A stretch of DNA of 16,847 nt, taken from contig CAVGXR010000022.1 of the NCBI GenBank assembly GCA_963633225.1, forward strand, positions 1 to 16,847. The letters are read 5' to 3'. Shown one piece after another: positions 7,775 to 13,984 of the stretch. The notes under the pieces are model-generated. The model worked only from the letters and a program-made list of their open reading frames with translations. It made no database searches and had not been told where the DNA came from. The DNA comes from F23-B02 sp963633225 (GTDB lineage Bacteria > Bacillota > Clostridia > Oscillospirales > Oscillospiraceae). Each line of letters starts with the position of its first letter. Position 1 is the first letter of the stretch. The position numbers and the translations under genes are program-made.

Positions 7775-7790
7775 GTTAGCAACCGCTAAC
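7775..7790. promoter_or_regulatory. Palindromic operator copy 2, GTTAGC-N4-GCTAAC
   Basis: GTTAGCAACCGCTAAC keeps both 6-base arms perfectly while the 4-base centre differs from copy 1. Conserved arms with a changed centre are what dimer binding predicts. Its centre is 82 bases from that of copy 1. Confidence 0.7.
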
Positions 7791-7805
7791 TTGTGTGATA
7801 AAGCC

Positions 7806-7835
7806 AGTCTTAGTTAGCAGTTGCTAACTAAGACT
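7806..7835. promoter_or_regulatory. Palindromic operator copy 3 within a perfect 30-base palindrome
   Basis: The GTTAGC-N4-GCTAAC core at 7813-7828 is extended into 14-base arms, AGTCTTAGTTAGCA and TGCTAACTAAGACT, around a 2-base centre. Its centre is 38 bases from that of copy 2. It is the most symmetric site of the three, and in RNA it would form a long hairpin if transcription starts at the promoter at 7867-7895. Confidence 0.72.
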
Positions 7836-7866
7836 CAAAAAATTAATCCCTATCAGGATGCTATGT

Positions 7867-7895
7867 ATTATAAGCGATGGGGCGAAAATTTGCAA
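7867..7895 (-). promoter_or_regulatory. Candidate promoter for the giant surface-protein gene
   Basis: On the minus strand TTGCAA (7895-7890), a 17-base spacer and TATAAT (7872-7867) form a good sigma-A promoter. A start near 7860 would leave about 200 bases of 5' leader containing all three palindromes. I saw no better promoter nearer the gene, but one overlapping the operators cannot be excluded. Confidence 0.5.
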
Positions 7896-7938
7896 TAGCA
7901 AACGTTAAAATTTTTTCAGTATTTTTTTATTTTGGGGC

Positions 7939-7966
7939 TTGACAAGTGAAAACAAGGTGCTATAAT
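7939..7966 (+). promoter_or_regulatory. Sigma-A promoter of the T-box/trpXYZ operon
   Basis: TTGACA (7939-7944), a 16-base spacer and TATAAT (7961-7966) are both perfect consensus hexamers. Transcription would start near 7973, immediately before the T-box Stem I. Confidence 0.9.
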
Positions 7967-7972
7967 TGCAGC

Positions 7973-8250
7973 ATCAAACCAGTGACGAAGAGTAGTAGTT
8001 CTGGGAAGCTGGCGTTAAGAGAACCGTGGGTGGTGAGATCACGGTCGCGGGTGCAGAATGAATGGACTTCGGAGGGCGGCTTGAAAAAGCGGATGCTTGA
8101 GTAGATGCCGACGGGATCCCTCCCGTTATCAATCGGGGTGCGTATGATGGTACGCATAAGCGAGCGGACGAATTTTCGTCAATTTGGGTGGTATCGCAGG
8201 AGCGCAGCTCTTGTCCCATTATGGGATAGGAGGCTGCTTTTTTTGTTTTT
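7973..8250 (+). promoter_or_regulatory. T-box riboswitch, tryptophan (UGG) specifier
   Basis: The leader has the canonical T-box order. In Stem I, CGAAG (7986-7990) pairs with CTTCG (8067-8071) and TTCTG (7999-8003) with CAGAA (8054-8058). These enclose an AGTAGTAG internal loop opposite TGAA-TGG-A, so the specifier codon at 8063-8065 is UGG (Trp). The distal part has AGAGA and GGGTGGTGAGA motifs. The conserved T-box core GGGTGGTATCGCAGG is at 8186-8200 and leads into an intrinsic terminator. Uncharged tRNA-Trp should stabilise the antiterminator and turn on trpXYZ. The acceptor-pairing element reads TGGT (8189-8192), which would make a U-G pair with a G discriminator base. Confidence 0.93.
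8204..8250 (+). terminator. T-box-controlled intrinsic terminator
   Basis: GCAGCTCTTGTCCC pairs with GGGATAGGAGGCTGC (one bulged base, two G-U pairs) around a short AT-rich loop. Seven T residues follow at 8238-8244. The 5' side adjoins the T-box core, so terminator and antiterminator are mutually exclusive. Confidence 0.92.
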
Positions 8251-8311
8251 ATAAGCAAGCTCCCCTCCATCTTCACCCAAGTCACAAAAAACATTTTTGG
8301 AGGAAAAAACA

Positions 8312-9379
8312 ATGAAAAACGCAATCATCAAAAAGGCACTCGCTCTTGTATGCGCACTGGCAATGGTATTCACCCTCTGCGCCTGCGGCAGCACGGACAG
8401 CAGCAAGGACAGCTCCGGCGACAGCGCAAAGGTCTACAAGGTCGGCATCTGCAACTACGTTGACGATGCATCCCTCAACCAGATAGTCGAAAATATTCAG
8501 GCTCAGCTCAAGGCCATCGGCGAGGAAAAGGGCGTTACCTTCGAGATCAGCTATGATAACTGCAACGCAGACGCGACCGTTATGGAGCAGATAATCTCCA
8601 ACTTCATCGCCGACGACGTTGACCTCATGGTCGGTGTTGCGACTCCCGTTGCAATGCGTATGCAGGCTCTGACCGAGGATAACGATATCCCCGTGGTGTT
8701 CTCCGCAGTTTCCGATCCTGTCGGCGCTGAGCTCGTTGAAAGCCTCGACAAGCCGGGCGCAAACGTCACCGGCACCAGCGATTACCTCGACGCAGAGGCC
8801 ATCATGAACCTCATCTTCGCAAACGATCCCGACGCAAAGAAGATCGGCCTGCTGTACGACGTAGGTCAGGACTCCTCGGCAGCATCCATCGCAGCGGCAA
8901 AGGAATATCTCAGCAATAAGGGCGTTGAGGTCGTCGAGCACACCGGCTCCACCACAGACGAGGTCATGCTCGCAGCACAGGCAATGGTAGCAGACGGCGT
9001 TGACGCAGTGTTCACCCCGACCGACAACACCATCATGACGGCAGAGCTTTCCATCTACGAAACTCTCGCAAAGGCCGGCATCCCCCACTACACCGGCGCA
9101 GACTCCTTCGCACTCAACGGCGCATTCCTCGGCTACGGCGTTGACTACGCAAACCTCGGCGTTGAGACCGCAAACATGGTCGCCGACATTCTCATTAACG
9201 GCGCTGACCCCGCAACCACCGCAGTCAAGACCTTCGATAACGGCACCGCTACCATAAACACTGAGATCTGCGCAGAGCTCGGCTATGACTACGACACAGT
9301 CGCAAAGGCATTCGAGCCCTACTGCACCAAGATAAACACCATCACCACTGCTGAGAGCTTCAGCGACGTTGAGCAGTAA
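8312..9379 (+). CDS. trpX: Tryptophan ABC importer substrate-binding lipoprotein TrpX
   Basis: This 355-residue lipoprotein should bind tryptophan outside the membrane and hand it to TrpY. The ATG at 8312 has GGAGG 8 bases upstream; the in-frame TTG at 8297 overlaps that site and is rejected. The signal peptide ends in a lipobox (LCAC, Cys25), followed by a Ser/Asp/Lys linker. The mature part fits the ABC_sub_bind family: VGICNYVDDASLNQIVENIQ, a VGVATPVAMRMQ ligand-loop region, KIGLLYDVGQDSS opening the second lobe and FTPTDNTIM. It is paralogous to the minus-strand protein at 1047-2027. The Trp specificity comes from the T-box specifier and is not visible in the protein itself. It is the first gene of a compact operon, 24 bases before trpY. 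Confidence 0.93.
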   Translation: MKNAIIKKALALVCALAMVFTLCACGSTDSSKDSSGDSAKVYKVGICNYVDDASLNQIVENIQAQLKAIGEEKGVTFEISYDNCNADATVMEQIISNFIADDVDLMVGVATPVAMRMQALTEDNDIPVVFSAVSDPVGAELVESLDKPGANVTGTSDYLDAEAIMNLIFANDPDAKKIGLLYDVGQDSSAASIAAAKEYLSNKGVEVVEHTGSTTDEVMLAAQAMVADGVDAVFTPTDNTIMTAELSIYETLAKAGIPHYTGADSFALNGAFLGYGVDYANLGVETANMVADILINGADPATTAVKTFDNGTATINTEICAELGYDYDTVAKAFEPYCTKINTITTAESFSDVEQ

Positions 9380-9403
9380 TAAGGCTCAGAAAGAGGAAAC
9401 GAC

Positions 9404-10336
9404 ATGGATATTGCAACGATACTGAGCCTTGGGCAGACAGCGCTTGAGCTGGGGCTTATCTGCTCGCTGACGGTGCTCGCACTGTATTTGAGCTACAGTA
9501 TGCTCAATGTCTGCGACCTGTCCACCGACGGCTGCTTCACTCTCGGCGCTGCGGTCGGCGCGATCGTCGTGCTCTCGGGGCATCCGTATCTTGCGATACC
9601 CGCAGCGATGGCAGCCGGCGTGTGCTCAGGCTTTGTGACCGCCATTTTGCAGACAAAGCTCGGTGTTGACAGTCTGCTCGCCGGCATCATCGTGAACACG
9701 GGACTGTATTCCGTAAACATAGCAATCATGGGCGGCTCGTCGCTGCTCAACATGAACAAGGCCGACACCGTCTTCTCCATGATGAAGGAGCTTTTAAAGG
9801 GCACGGCTTTTGCAAAGCAGTATAAGCTTGCCGTTGCTCTCATCGCGGTGATCATTATACTTATTCTGCTCACGCTCTTTCTGAAAACGCGCCTCGGTCT
9901 TGCCATCCGCGCAACGGGCAACAATCCCGACATGGTTCGCTCATCGTCCATAAACACCGCCTTTACGACCATCATCGGTCTGTGCATCGCTGGCTCGTTC
10001 ACGGCGCTGTCCGGCTGCCTGCTGGCGCAGTCGCAGAAGGCTGTGGATATAAACATCGGCACCGGCATGGTCACCATCGCGCTGGCCTCGCTGCTCATAG
10101 GCGGCGTTATCCTCGGCAGAGGCGGCATATTCACCCGCGCTGTCGGCGTGGTGCTCGGCTCCGTGCTGTTCAGGCTGGTATACACCATCGCGCTGCGCTT
10201 CAATATGCCGGCATTCATGCTCAAGCTCATCTCTTCGATCATCGTTGTGCTTGCAATTTCGATACCCTATCTTAAAAAGCAAATGCCGATGATAAAGCGG
10301 CGGCTCGGCTTCAGAACGCAGAAGGGCGGTGTGTGA
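9404..10336 (+). CDS. trpY: Tryptophan ABC importer permease TrpY
   Basis: This is a 310-residue polytopic membrane protein with about eight to nine hydrophobic segments and a basic C-terminal tail (KKQMPMIKRRLG), forming the transport channel. It shows the family's LSTDGCFTLGAAVG segment near residue 40, QTKLGVDSLLAGI near 84 and AIRATGNNPDMVRSSSIN near 168, the cytoplasmic loop expected to contact the ATPase. AGAGGA precedes the ATG. It ends at a TGA one base before the trpZ ATG, so translation of the two is probably coupled. It is paralogous to the partial permease at 1-982. Confidence 0.92.
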   Translation: MDIATILSLGQTALELGLICSLTVLALYLSYSMLNVCDLSTDGCFTLGAAVGAIVVLSGHPYLAIPAAMAAGVCSGFVTAILQTKLGVDSLLAGIIVNTGLYSVNIAIMGGSSLLNMNKADTVFSMMKELLKGTAFAKQYKLAVALIAVIIILILLTLFLKTRLGLAIRATGNNPDMVRSSSINTAFTTIIGLCIAGSFTALSGCLLAQSQKAVDINIGTGMVTIALASLLIGGVILGRGGIFTRAVGVVLGSVLFRLVYTIALRFNMPAFMLKLISSIIVVLAISIPYLKKQMPMIKRRLGFRTQKGGV

Positions 10337-10337
10337 C

Positions 10338-11123
10338 ATGCTGAAGCTAAACAACATAAGCAAGACCTTCAATCCCGGAACGGTCAACGAAAAGACCGCC
10401 CTGAGCGGCCTGACTCTCGATGTGAAGGACGGTGACTTCATCACCATCATCGGCGCTAACGGCGCAGGAAAATCGACCCTCTTTAACGCCATTGCCGGCA
10501 GCTTCTACACCGACAGCGGCAGCATCGAGCTCGACGAGCGCGACATCACCTTCATGCCCGAGCACAAGCGTGCGCACGATATCGGCAGGCTCTTTCAGGA
10601 CCCCATGCGCGGCAGTGCGCCCGGCATGAGCATAGAGGAAAACCTCGCAATGGCTGCAAAAAGCGGCGGCTGGTTTTCGCATATCACCAAGGCGGATCGC
10701 GCACTTTTCCGTGAGAAGCTCGCGCTTTTGGGAATGGGACTCGAGGACAGGCTCACCCAGCCGGTCGGACTGCTCTCCGGCGGTCAGCGTCAGGCGCTCA
10801 CGCTGCTCATGGCAACGGTCGTTCCGCCCAAGCTTCTGCTTCTGGACGAGCACACGGCAGCACTCGACCCCGGCACCGCCGAGAAGGTGCTTGAGCTGAC
10901 AAAAAGCATCGTCGCCGGCGGAAAGATAACCTGCATGATGATAACGCACAACATGCAGTCGGCGCTCGATCTCGGAAACCGCACGCTGATGATGGACAAG
11001 GGCAACATAATCATGGATGTGTCCGGCGCAGAGCGCGAGGGCATGACCGTGCAGGACTTCCTTGACCGCTTCAAGGCCGGCTCCGGCAAAGCCCTCGACA
11101 ACGACCGTATGCTGCTTTTTTAG
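10338..11123 (+). CDS. trpZ: Tryptophan ABC importer ATPase TrpZ
   Basis: This 261-residue cytoplasmic ATPase powers the importer. All ABC motifs are present: Walker A GANGAGKST near residue 41, Q-loop RLFQDP near 86, signature LSGGQRQAL near 147, Walker B LLLLDEHTAALD near 168 and H-loop MITHN near 203. The ATG at 10338 follows the trpY stop directly. An alternative GTG at 10329 would overlap trpY and adds only three residues. An ATPase of this class normally works as a dimer under a TrpY dimer. A terminator follows about 115 bases downstream, closing the operon. Confidence 0.94.
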   Translation: MLKLNNISKTFNPGTVNEKTALSGLTLDVKDGDFITIIGANGAGKSTLFNAIAGSFYTDSGSIELDERDITFMPEHKRAHDIGRLFQDPMRGSAPGMSIEENLAMAAKSGGWFSHITKADRALFREKLALLGMGLEDRLTQPVGLLSGGQRQALTLLMATVVPPKLLLLDEHTAALDPGTAEKVLELTKSIVAGGKITCMMITHNMQSALDLGNRTLMMDKGNIIMDVSGAEREGMTVQDFLDRFKAGSGKALDNDRMLLF

Positions 11124-11234
11124 TGGCGCACGGGGGCAGCTGCGGATACGCTTATTGCGGTATCCCGACCAGAAAAATTGGCGAAAACAAAAACGTTTCG
11201 CGTCCCATAGGCGCGATGCAAATCGTCTACATAT

Positions 11235-11272
11235 TTAAAAAAGAGTGCAGATTTTTAGTCTGCACTCTTTTG
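11235..11272. terminator. Bidirectional intrinsic terminator between trpZ and the small minus gene
   Basis: AAAAGAGTGCAGA (11239-11251) and TCTGCACTCTTTT (11259-11271) form a perfect 13-bp stem with a 7-base loop. T-rich stretches flank it on both strands, so it can end the trpXYZ message and the convergent small gene whose stop lies in its loop. Confidence 0.88.
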
Positions 11273-11398
11273 CTGCTGTTCGTTATCGCTTTGCGAAAGA
11301 TATATCTCCTCGCATTTTTGCTGGGCATCAATTATTATGCGCAATGCCTCCTCTGCGGCACGCATCATTGTGTAATACATCTCCTCATAGTCGGGCAT
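11255..11398 (-). CDS. Small 47-residue helical protein paired with an XRE regulator
   Basis: The ATG at 11398 has an excellent AGGAGGTGAT site, so I use it rather than the longer frame that starts inside the XRE gene. The product is predicted to be almost all helix: MPDYEEMYYTMMRAAEEALR, then IIDAQQKCEEIYLSQ and a polar Gln/Ser tail. I recall similar small ORFs next to XRE genes in Clostridia, with an AQQ-x-x-EEIY core; this copy may be shorter than usual. It is transcribed divergently from the XRE gene under shared operators. Its function is unknown; a regulator partner or antirepressor-like role is only a guess. Its stop lies inside the terminator hairpin. Confidence 0.68.
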   Translation of the reverse strand: MPDYEEMYYTMMRAAEEALRIIIDAQQKCEEIYLSQSDNEQQQKSAD

Positions 11399-11417
11399 AG
11401 TATCACCTCCTGCGTAT

Positions 11418-11464
11418 AGTTTATGCGAATATCGCATAAACTTCAATATGCAATATTCGCATAT
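11418..11464. promoter_or_regulatory. Divergent operator region with two palindromes and the small-gene promoter
   Basis: Site 1 is TTTATGCGA-ATA-TCGCATAAA (11420-11440, perfect 9-base arms). Site 2 is ATATGC-N7-GCATAT (11446-11464). Both share TATGC half-sites at the same 17-base span. On the minus strand TTGAAG (11446-11441) and TAAACT (11423-11418) are 17 bases apart, so site 1 fills the spacer of the small-gene promoter. This fits repression by the XRE protein encoded next door; that link is inferred. Confidence 0.7.
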
Positions 11465-11489
11465 CATAAAATTGCGCAGGGTGATATGA

Positions 11490-11684
11490 ATGTACAGACG
11501 ACTGCGCGATATGCGCGAGGACAAGGATCTCCGCCAGCGCGAGATAGCTGAAATTCTGAACGTGAGTCAAACGACATATTCGCGCTACGAAAGCGGCGAA
11601 CTCGATATTCCGAGTGCCGCGCTCATAAAGCTTGCCGATTTCTACGGTGTCAGTGTAGACTATATTCTCGGAAGGACAAACTGA
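11490..11684 (+). CDS. XRE-family helix-turn-helix regulator
   Basis: This 64-residue single-domain protein has the Cro/CI-type HTH: RLRDMREDKDLRQREIAEIL, recognition region VSQTTYSRYESGELDIPSAA, and the characteristic end LADFYGVSVDYILGRTN. AGGGTG lies 6 bases before the ATG. There is no effector domain, so it likely binds DNA as a dimer and represses its own promoter and the divergent small gene through the palindromes at 11420-11464. Stand-alone regulators of this size occur in mobile elements and chromosomal small-gene pairs; no integrase or phage gene is visible here. Confidence 0.9.
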   Translation: MYRRLRDMREDKDLRQREIAEILNVSQTTYSRYESGELDIPSAALIKLADFYGVSVDYILGRTN

Positions 11685-11718
11685 GAGGACACAGCTCGTC
11701 AGGTCTGTGTCCTCTCAG
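11681..11718. terminator. Hairpin between the convergent XRE and HxlR genes
   Basis: CTGAGAGGACACAG (11681-11694) and CTGTGTCCTCTCAG (11705-11718) form a perfect 14-bp stem with a 10-base loop. It contains the XRE stop codon. No strong T-run follows on the plus strand and only TTTG on the minus strand, so it is a weak or Rho-assisted terminator, or a 3'-end stabiliser for both messages. Confidence 0.6.
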
Positions 11719-11748
11719 TCCGGCTAAGTCAATTAAGCTGCGCTCTTT

Positions 11749-12126
11749 TCAGCTGCGATGGTCGCACTTTCGGCACTGGATCATGGGCGTGTCGCCCTCG
11801 TCCTTGTAGAACGCGCCTGCCCAGCGGCATATGCTCTGGAGTATCGGCACGACCGACTCGCCCTTTTCCGTCAGCGAATACTCCACTCTCGGCGGTATCT
11901 CGTCATAGGACCGGCGCTGCACGATGCCGTTTGATATCAGTCCCTTGAGCGTGGATGCCAGCACGGCATCCGTTATATTCCCCATCTCGCGGCGCAGCTC
12001 ACTGTAGCGCAGGGTACCCAGCGCGGCAAGCACGCAAATAATGCGGGAGTTCCATTTGCCCCCGAACAGCTCCATGCCGTATTCCAGCGGGCAGCGTATG
12101 TCCTTTTCAAGCTTTCTCTGATACAT
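11749..12126 (-). CDS. HxlR-family winged-helix regulator
   Basis: This 125-residue protein has the HxlR hallmark CPLEYGMELFGGKWNSRIIC near its N-terminus, then the winged helix (LRYSELRREMGNITDAVLAS, RRSYDEIPPRVEYSLTEKG). The Cys before PLEY is at the position that senses thiol stress or reactive electrophiles in several characterised HxlR proteins. The C-terminal tail adds an extra CRKC pair, which could bind metal or form a disulfide. GGGGAG precedes the ATG. It follows the split-barrel flavin protein gene on the same strand, separated by a terminator-like hairpin, and probably controls that gene. Confidence 0.9.
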   Translation of the reverse strand: MYQRKLEKDIRCPLEYGMELFGGKWNSRIICVLAALGTLRYSELRREMGNITDAVLASTLKGLISNGIVQRRSYDEIPPRVEYSLTEKGESVVPILQSICRWAGAFYKDEGDTPMIQCRKCDHRS

Positions 12127-12205
12127 GGCGCTCTCCCCTTTTTGTTTTATCCATTATATCTCGATACCGCACGGCAGGCAAGCCGCCGTAAAAAAAGCAA
12201 AAACA

Positions 12206-12228
12206 TTGAGCAGGAAAAGCCTGCTCAA
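12206..12228 (-). terminator. Intrinsic terminator after the split-barrel flavoprotein gene
   Basis: TTGAGCAGG (12206-12214) and CCTGCTCAA (12220-12228) make a perfect 9-bp stem with a 5-base loop. On the minus strand it is followed by TGTTTTTGCTTTTTTT. On the plus strand a T-run also follows, so it could stop transcription both ways. HxlR expression would require read-through or its own promoter. Confidence 0.78.
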
Positions 12229-12240
12229 CATTTTTTCATT

Positions 12241-12636
12241 TTACAATTCCTTTTTGTTGTCCGCGCCGGGGGTCGTGACGATGACCTTCTCGGGCGTTAT
12301 GACGAGAGCGCCCTTTGCCGTCGCCGCACCGTTAAACATCTTCTCGACCATGGCCTTGAAGGTGGCGACGAGTCCTCCCTCGCTGAGGTACACGGCGCTG
12401 CCCTTGATCTGATAGCCCTCCAAGCTCTGCGCATCGTAGGCTGAGATGGCTATGCGGCCATTGTTCGCAGCGAGATTTTTGAGCGTTGTGTCCAGAAACA
12501 CGTCGCCGACGACGAGCTTTCCGTCGGGCGTAACGTCCTTGAACGCAACCGGCACAACATTGGGCTCCCCATCGCAGCAGGTGGCCAGATCCCACATTCC
12601 GCTTTTGAGTACCTTGACAACATTTTCATTCAGCAT
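12241..12636 (-). CDS. Pyridoxamine 5'-phosphate oxidase-like split-barrel flavin-binding protein
   Basis: This 131-residue protein resembles the small PNPOx-like split-barrel family, which binds FMN or a related flavin. Visible family features are the N-terminal helix MLNENVVKVLKSGMWDLATC, the beta-strand run GEPNVVPVAFKDVTPDGKLV, and later strands GRIAISAYDAQSLEGYQIKG and KGALVITPEKVIVTTPG. AGGAGG precedes the ATG, and a TATAAT at 12676-12671 may be its -10 box. Clustering with an HxlR regulator suggests a redox or detoxification role, but the substrate is unknown. It is unlikely to be the true PdxH of vitamin B6 synthesis because it is too short. Confidence 0.85.
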   Translation of the reverse strand: MLNENVVKVLKSGMWDLATCCDGEPNVVPVAFKDVTPDGKLVVGDVFLDTTLKNLAANNGRIAISAYDAQSLEGYQIKGSAVYLSEGGLVATFKAMVEKMFNGAATAKGALVITPEKVIVTTPGADNKKEL

Positions 12637-12832
12637 AACAGCATCCTCCTTGTTTTTTGAAGCTGCCCTTATTATAGCCGTAATACCCTGCCGCGGAAAG
12701 ATATTGGTCGGTTTATGAGTTACTAATAAATTTGATAGTGCATATAGGCTCAGCGTTCGGATTTTCCATGAATGTTACCGCTGGGTTAAGCTCCAATGCT
12801 TATTATAGAATCATATTTCACAGCTATATAGC

Positions 12833-13477
12833 CTATACTCTGCTGTCTATTATTCTGTACGCTGCGTACAGCAAAAGCAGCAGCGCGGCATCGGCTGCAA
12901 TGTGCGGGCGAAATAGCAGAACCTTCGGCAAAAGCAGCGTTCCGGCTGCGGCAATTGCCACGATCAGAAGCAGCAGACACACAAGCACATAGCCGTTCGC
13001 ACTGAACGAATTTTTTGTTATGTAAACCACTGTCAGCGTCGCCGCAAGCAGCAGCGCAGCACCCATGAGCACGTCAGCTGCGTAAAGCGGCGTTATATAC
13101 CACGCCTCTCCCTTTATCGCCCGTGTGAGTGCGGCAAACGCCGCCCATATGCCGAAGAGCACGCAAAGCGCGGGCAAAGTGTCACGCACAGCGGTCAAAA
13201 TACGCTGTTTTGCGCTTATTTGTGGAATTTCCCCGATTATCTCGTTGCAGAACGCTTTATAGTCTCCGCCTATGACTCTCGGTGCTCCGTAGCCGCGGTT
13301 CTGCCCGTCAATAAGCATCTGCGTTATGTCGCGGCGCACCTTTTCCTGCTCGAGGTCGCTGATATTAGCACTTCTTATGTAAACCACAATGTCTGTCAGC
13401 GCATCATTCATCTCGCAGTTTAGCTGCTTTTCCAGCTCGTTATTTTCACGCCTGAGCGCTCTGGCTTCACTGCTCAT
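12833..13477 (-). CDS. PadR-linked membrane protein (HAAS/DUF1048-like N-terminus, four TM segments)
   Basis: About 214 residues. An N-terminal helical cytoplasmic part (ALRRENNELEKQL, then YIRSANISDLEQEKVRRDIT and GGDYKAFCNEIIGEIP) resembles HAAS/DUF1048 domains often encoded beside PadR genes. Four hydrophobic segments follow: LPALCVLFGIWAAFAAL, LYAADVLMGAALLLAATLTV, VLVCLLLLIVAIAAAGTLLL and AADAALLLLLYAAYRII. The start is ambiguous: the ATG at 13477 has AGGAGG 8 bases upstream, and the ATG at 13483 has GGAGG 5 bases upstream. Either overlaps the end of padR (11 or 17 bases), so the genes are translationally coupled. Its role is unknown; related pairs take part in envelope or antibiotic responses. 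Confidence 0.82.
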   Translation of the reverse strand: MSSEARALRRENNELEKQLNCEMNDALTDIVVYIRSANISDLEQEKVRRDITQMLIDGQNRGYGAPRVIGGDYKAFCNEIIGEIPQISAKQRILTAVRDTLPALCVLFGIWAAFAALTRAIKGEAWYITPLYAADVLMGAALLLAATLTVVYITKNSFSANGYVLVCLLLLIVAIAAAGTLLLPKVLLFRPHIAADAALLLLLYAAYRIIDSRV

Positions 13478-13802
13478 TTTCATTTCCTCCTCCGATAGCA
13501 TTTTCAACGGCATTGCACAGCTCCCTGTAGCTTTCGGTAAACGAGTCCAGCTCCTCCCTGCCGAGCGGCGTAAGGCTGTAATACTTGCGCTGCGGCCCGA
13601 GCTCCGACGTGCGGTACTGCGTGCTTACCAGACCGTTTTTTTCAAGCCTTAAAAGCAGCGGATATATCGTTCCCTCCGCTATCCTGCCGAAGCCATAGTC
13701 GCTGAGCGTTTCCGCTATCTCATATCCGTATGTTTCCCTGCGCGATATTATGGCAAGAATGCAGCCGGAAAGCGTGCCCTTGAGCATTTGTGACGGTATC
13801 AT
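13467..13802 (-). CDS. PadR-family transcriptional regulator
   Basis: This 111-residue protein shows the PadR winged helix: MLKGTLSGCILAIISRRETY with GYEIAETLSD, then the wing IAEGTIYPLLLRLEKNGLVS and PQRKYYSLTPLGREEL. The short C-terminal helix (ESYRELCNAVENAI) is typical of small subfamily-2 PadR dimers. GAGG precedes the ATG. The promoter upstream is embedded in a palindrome, so autorepression is likely. It overlaps the downstream membrane protein gene, its presumed main target. The inducer is unknown. Confidence 0.93.
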   Translation of the reverse strand: MIPSQMLKGTLSGCILAIISRRETYGYEIAETLSDYGFGRIAEGTIYPLLLRLEKNGLVSTQYRTSELGPQRKYYSLTPLGREELDSFTESYRELCNAVENAIGGGNENEQ

Positions 13803-13817
13803 TGCAAACCTCTACTT

Positions 13818-13869
13818 TGCATTACATAGTACTTGAGTATATTGTAATGCACAGTAGTTTGATTGTCAA
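13818..13869 (-). promoter_or_regulatory. padR promoter overlapped by an inverted-repeat operator
   Basis: On the minus strand TTGACA (13869-13864), 17 bases, TACAAT (13846-13841) form a near-consensus promoter. TGCATTACA (13818-13826) and TGTAATGCA (13843-13851) are perfect 9-base arms around a 16-base spacer with internal TACT/AGTA symmetry. The right arm covers the -10 box and the rest covers the transcription start, as expected for PadR autorepression. Confidence 0.82.
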
Positions 13870-13984
13870 GAAAAAATCATAGTTTTTGCGCCATTATGCA
13901 ATGTAACACATTTTTATATATGATAAATACTAATTTTAAAGAAAGTAATACAGTCATTAAATTTTATAAGGATTAGAAAATGAA

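Noticed and set aside
8297..8311. TTG start extending TrpX by five residues
   Set aside because: It overlaps the GGAGG that serves the ATG at 8312, and the lipoprotein signal is normal from 8312.
8282..9088. Minus-strand frame of 268 codons opposite trpX
   Set aside because: Antisense shadow of a strongly supported lipoprotein gene; low-complexity composition and no start signals.
9493..10242. Minus-strand frame of 249 codons opposite trpY
   Set aside because: Shadow of the permease gene, which has clear family motifs on the plus strand.
11123..11419. Plus-strand frame after trpZ
   Set aside because: It crosses the terminator and the small minus-strand gene, has no ribosome binding site and no recognisable features.
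12637..12832. Small gene in the gap between the split-barrel gene and the membrane protein gene
   Set aside because: Only the upstream region of the split-barrel gene and AT-rich spacer are visible; the plus-strand frame from 12732 is a shadow running into the membrane protein gene.
13870..13984. SAM or other riboswitch ahead of the PLP-enzyme remnant
   Set aside because: The 115 bases are AT-rich and show no conserved S-box core or terminator; only weak promoter-like AT motifs are visible.
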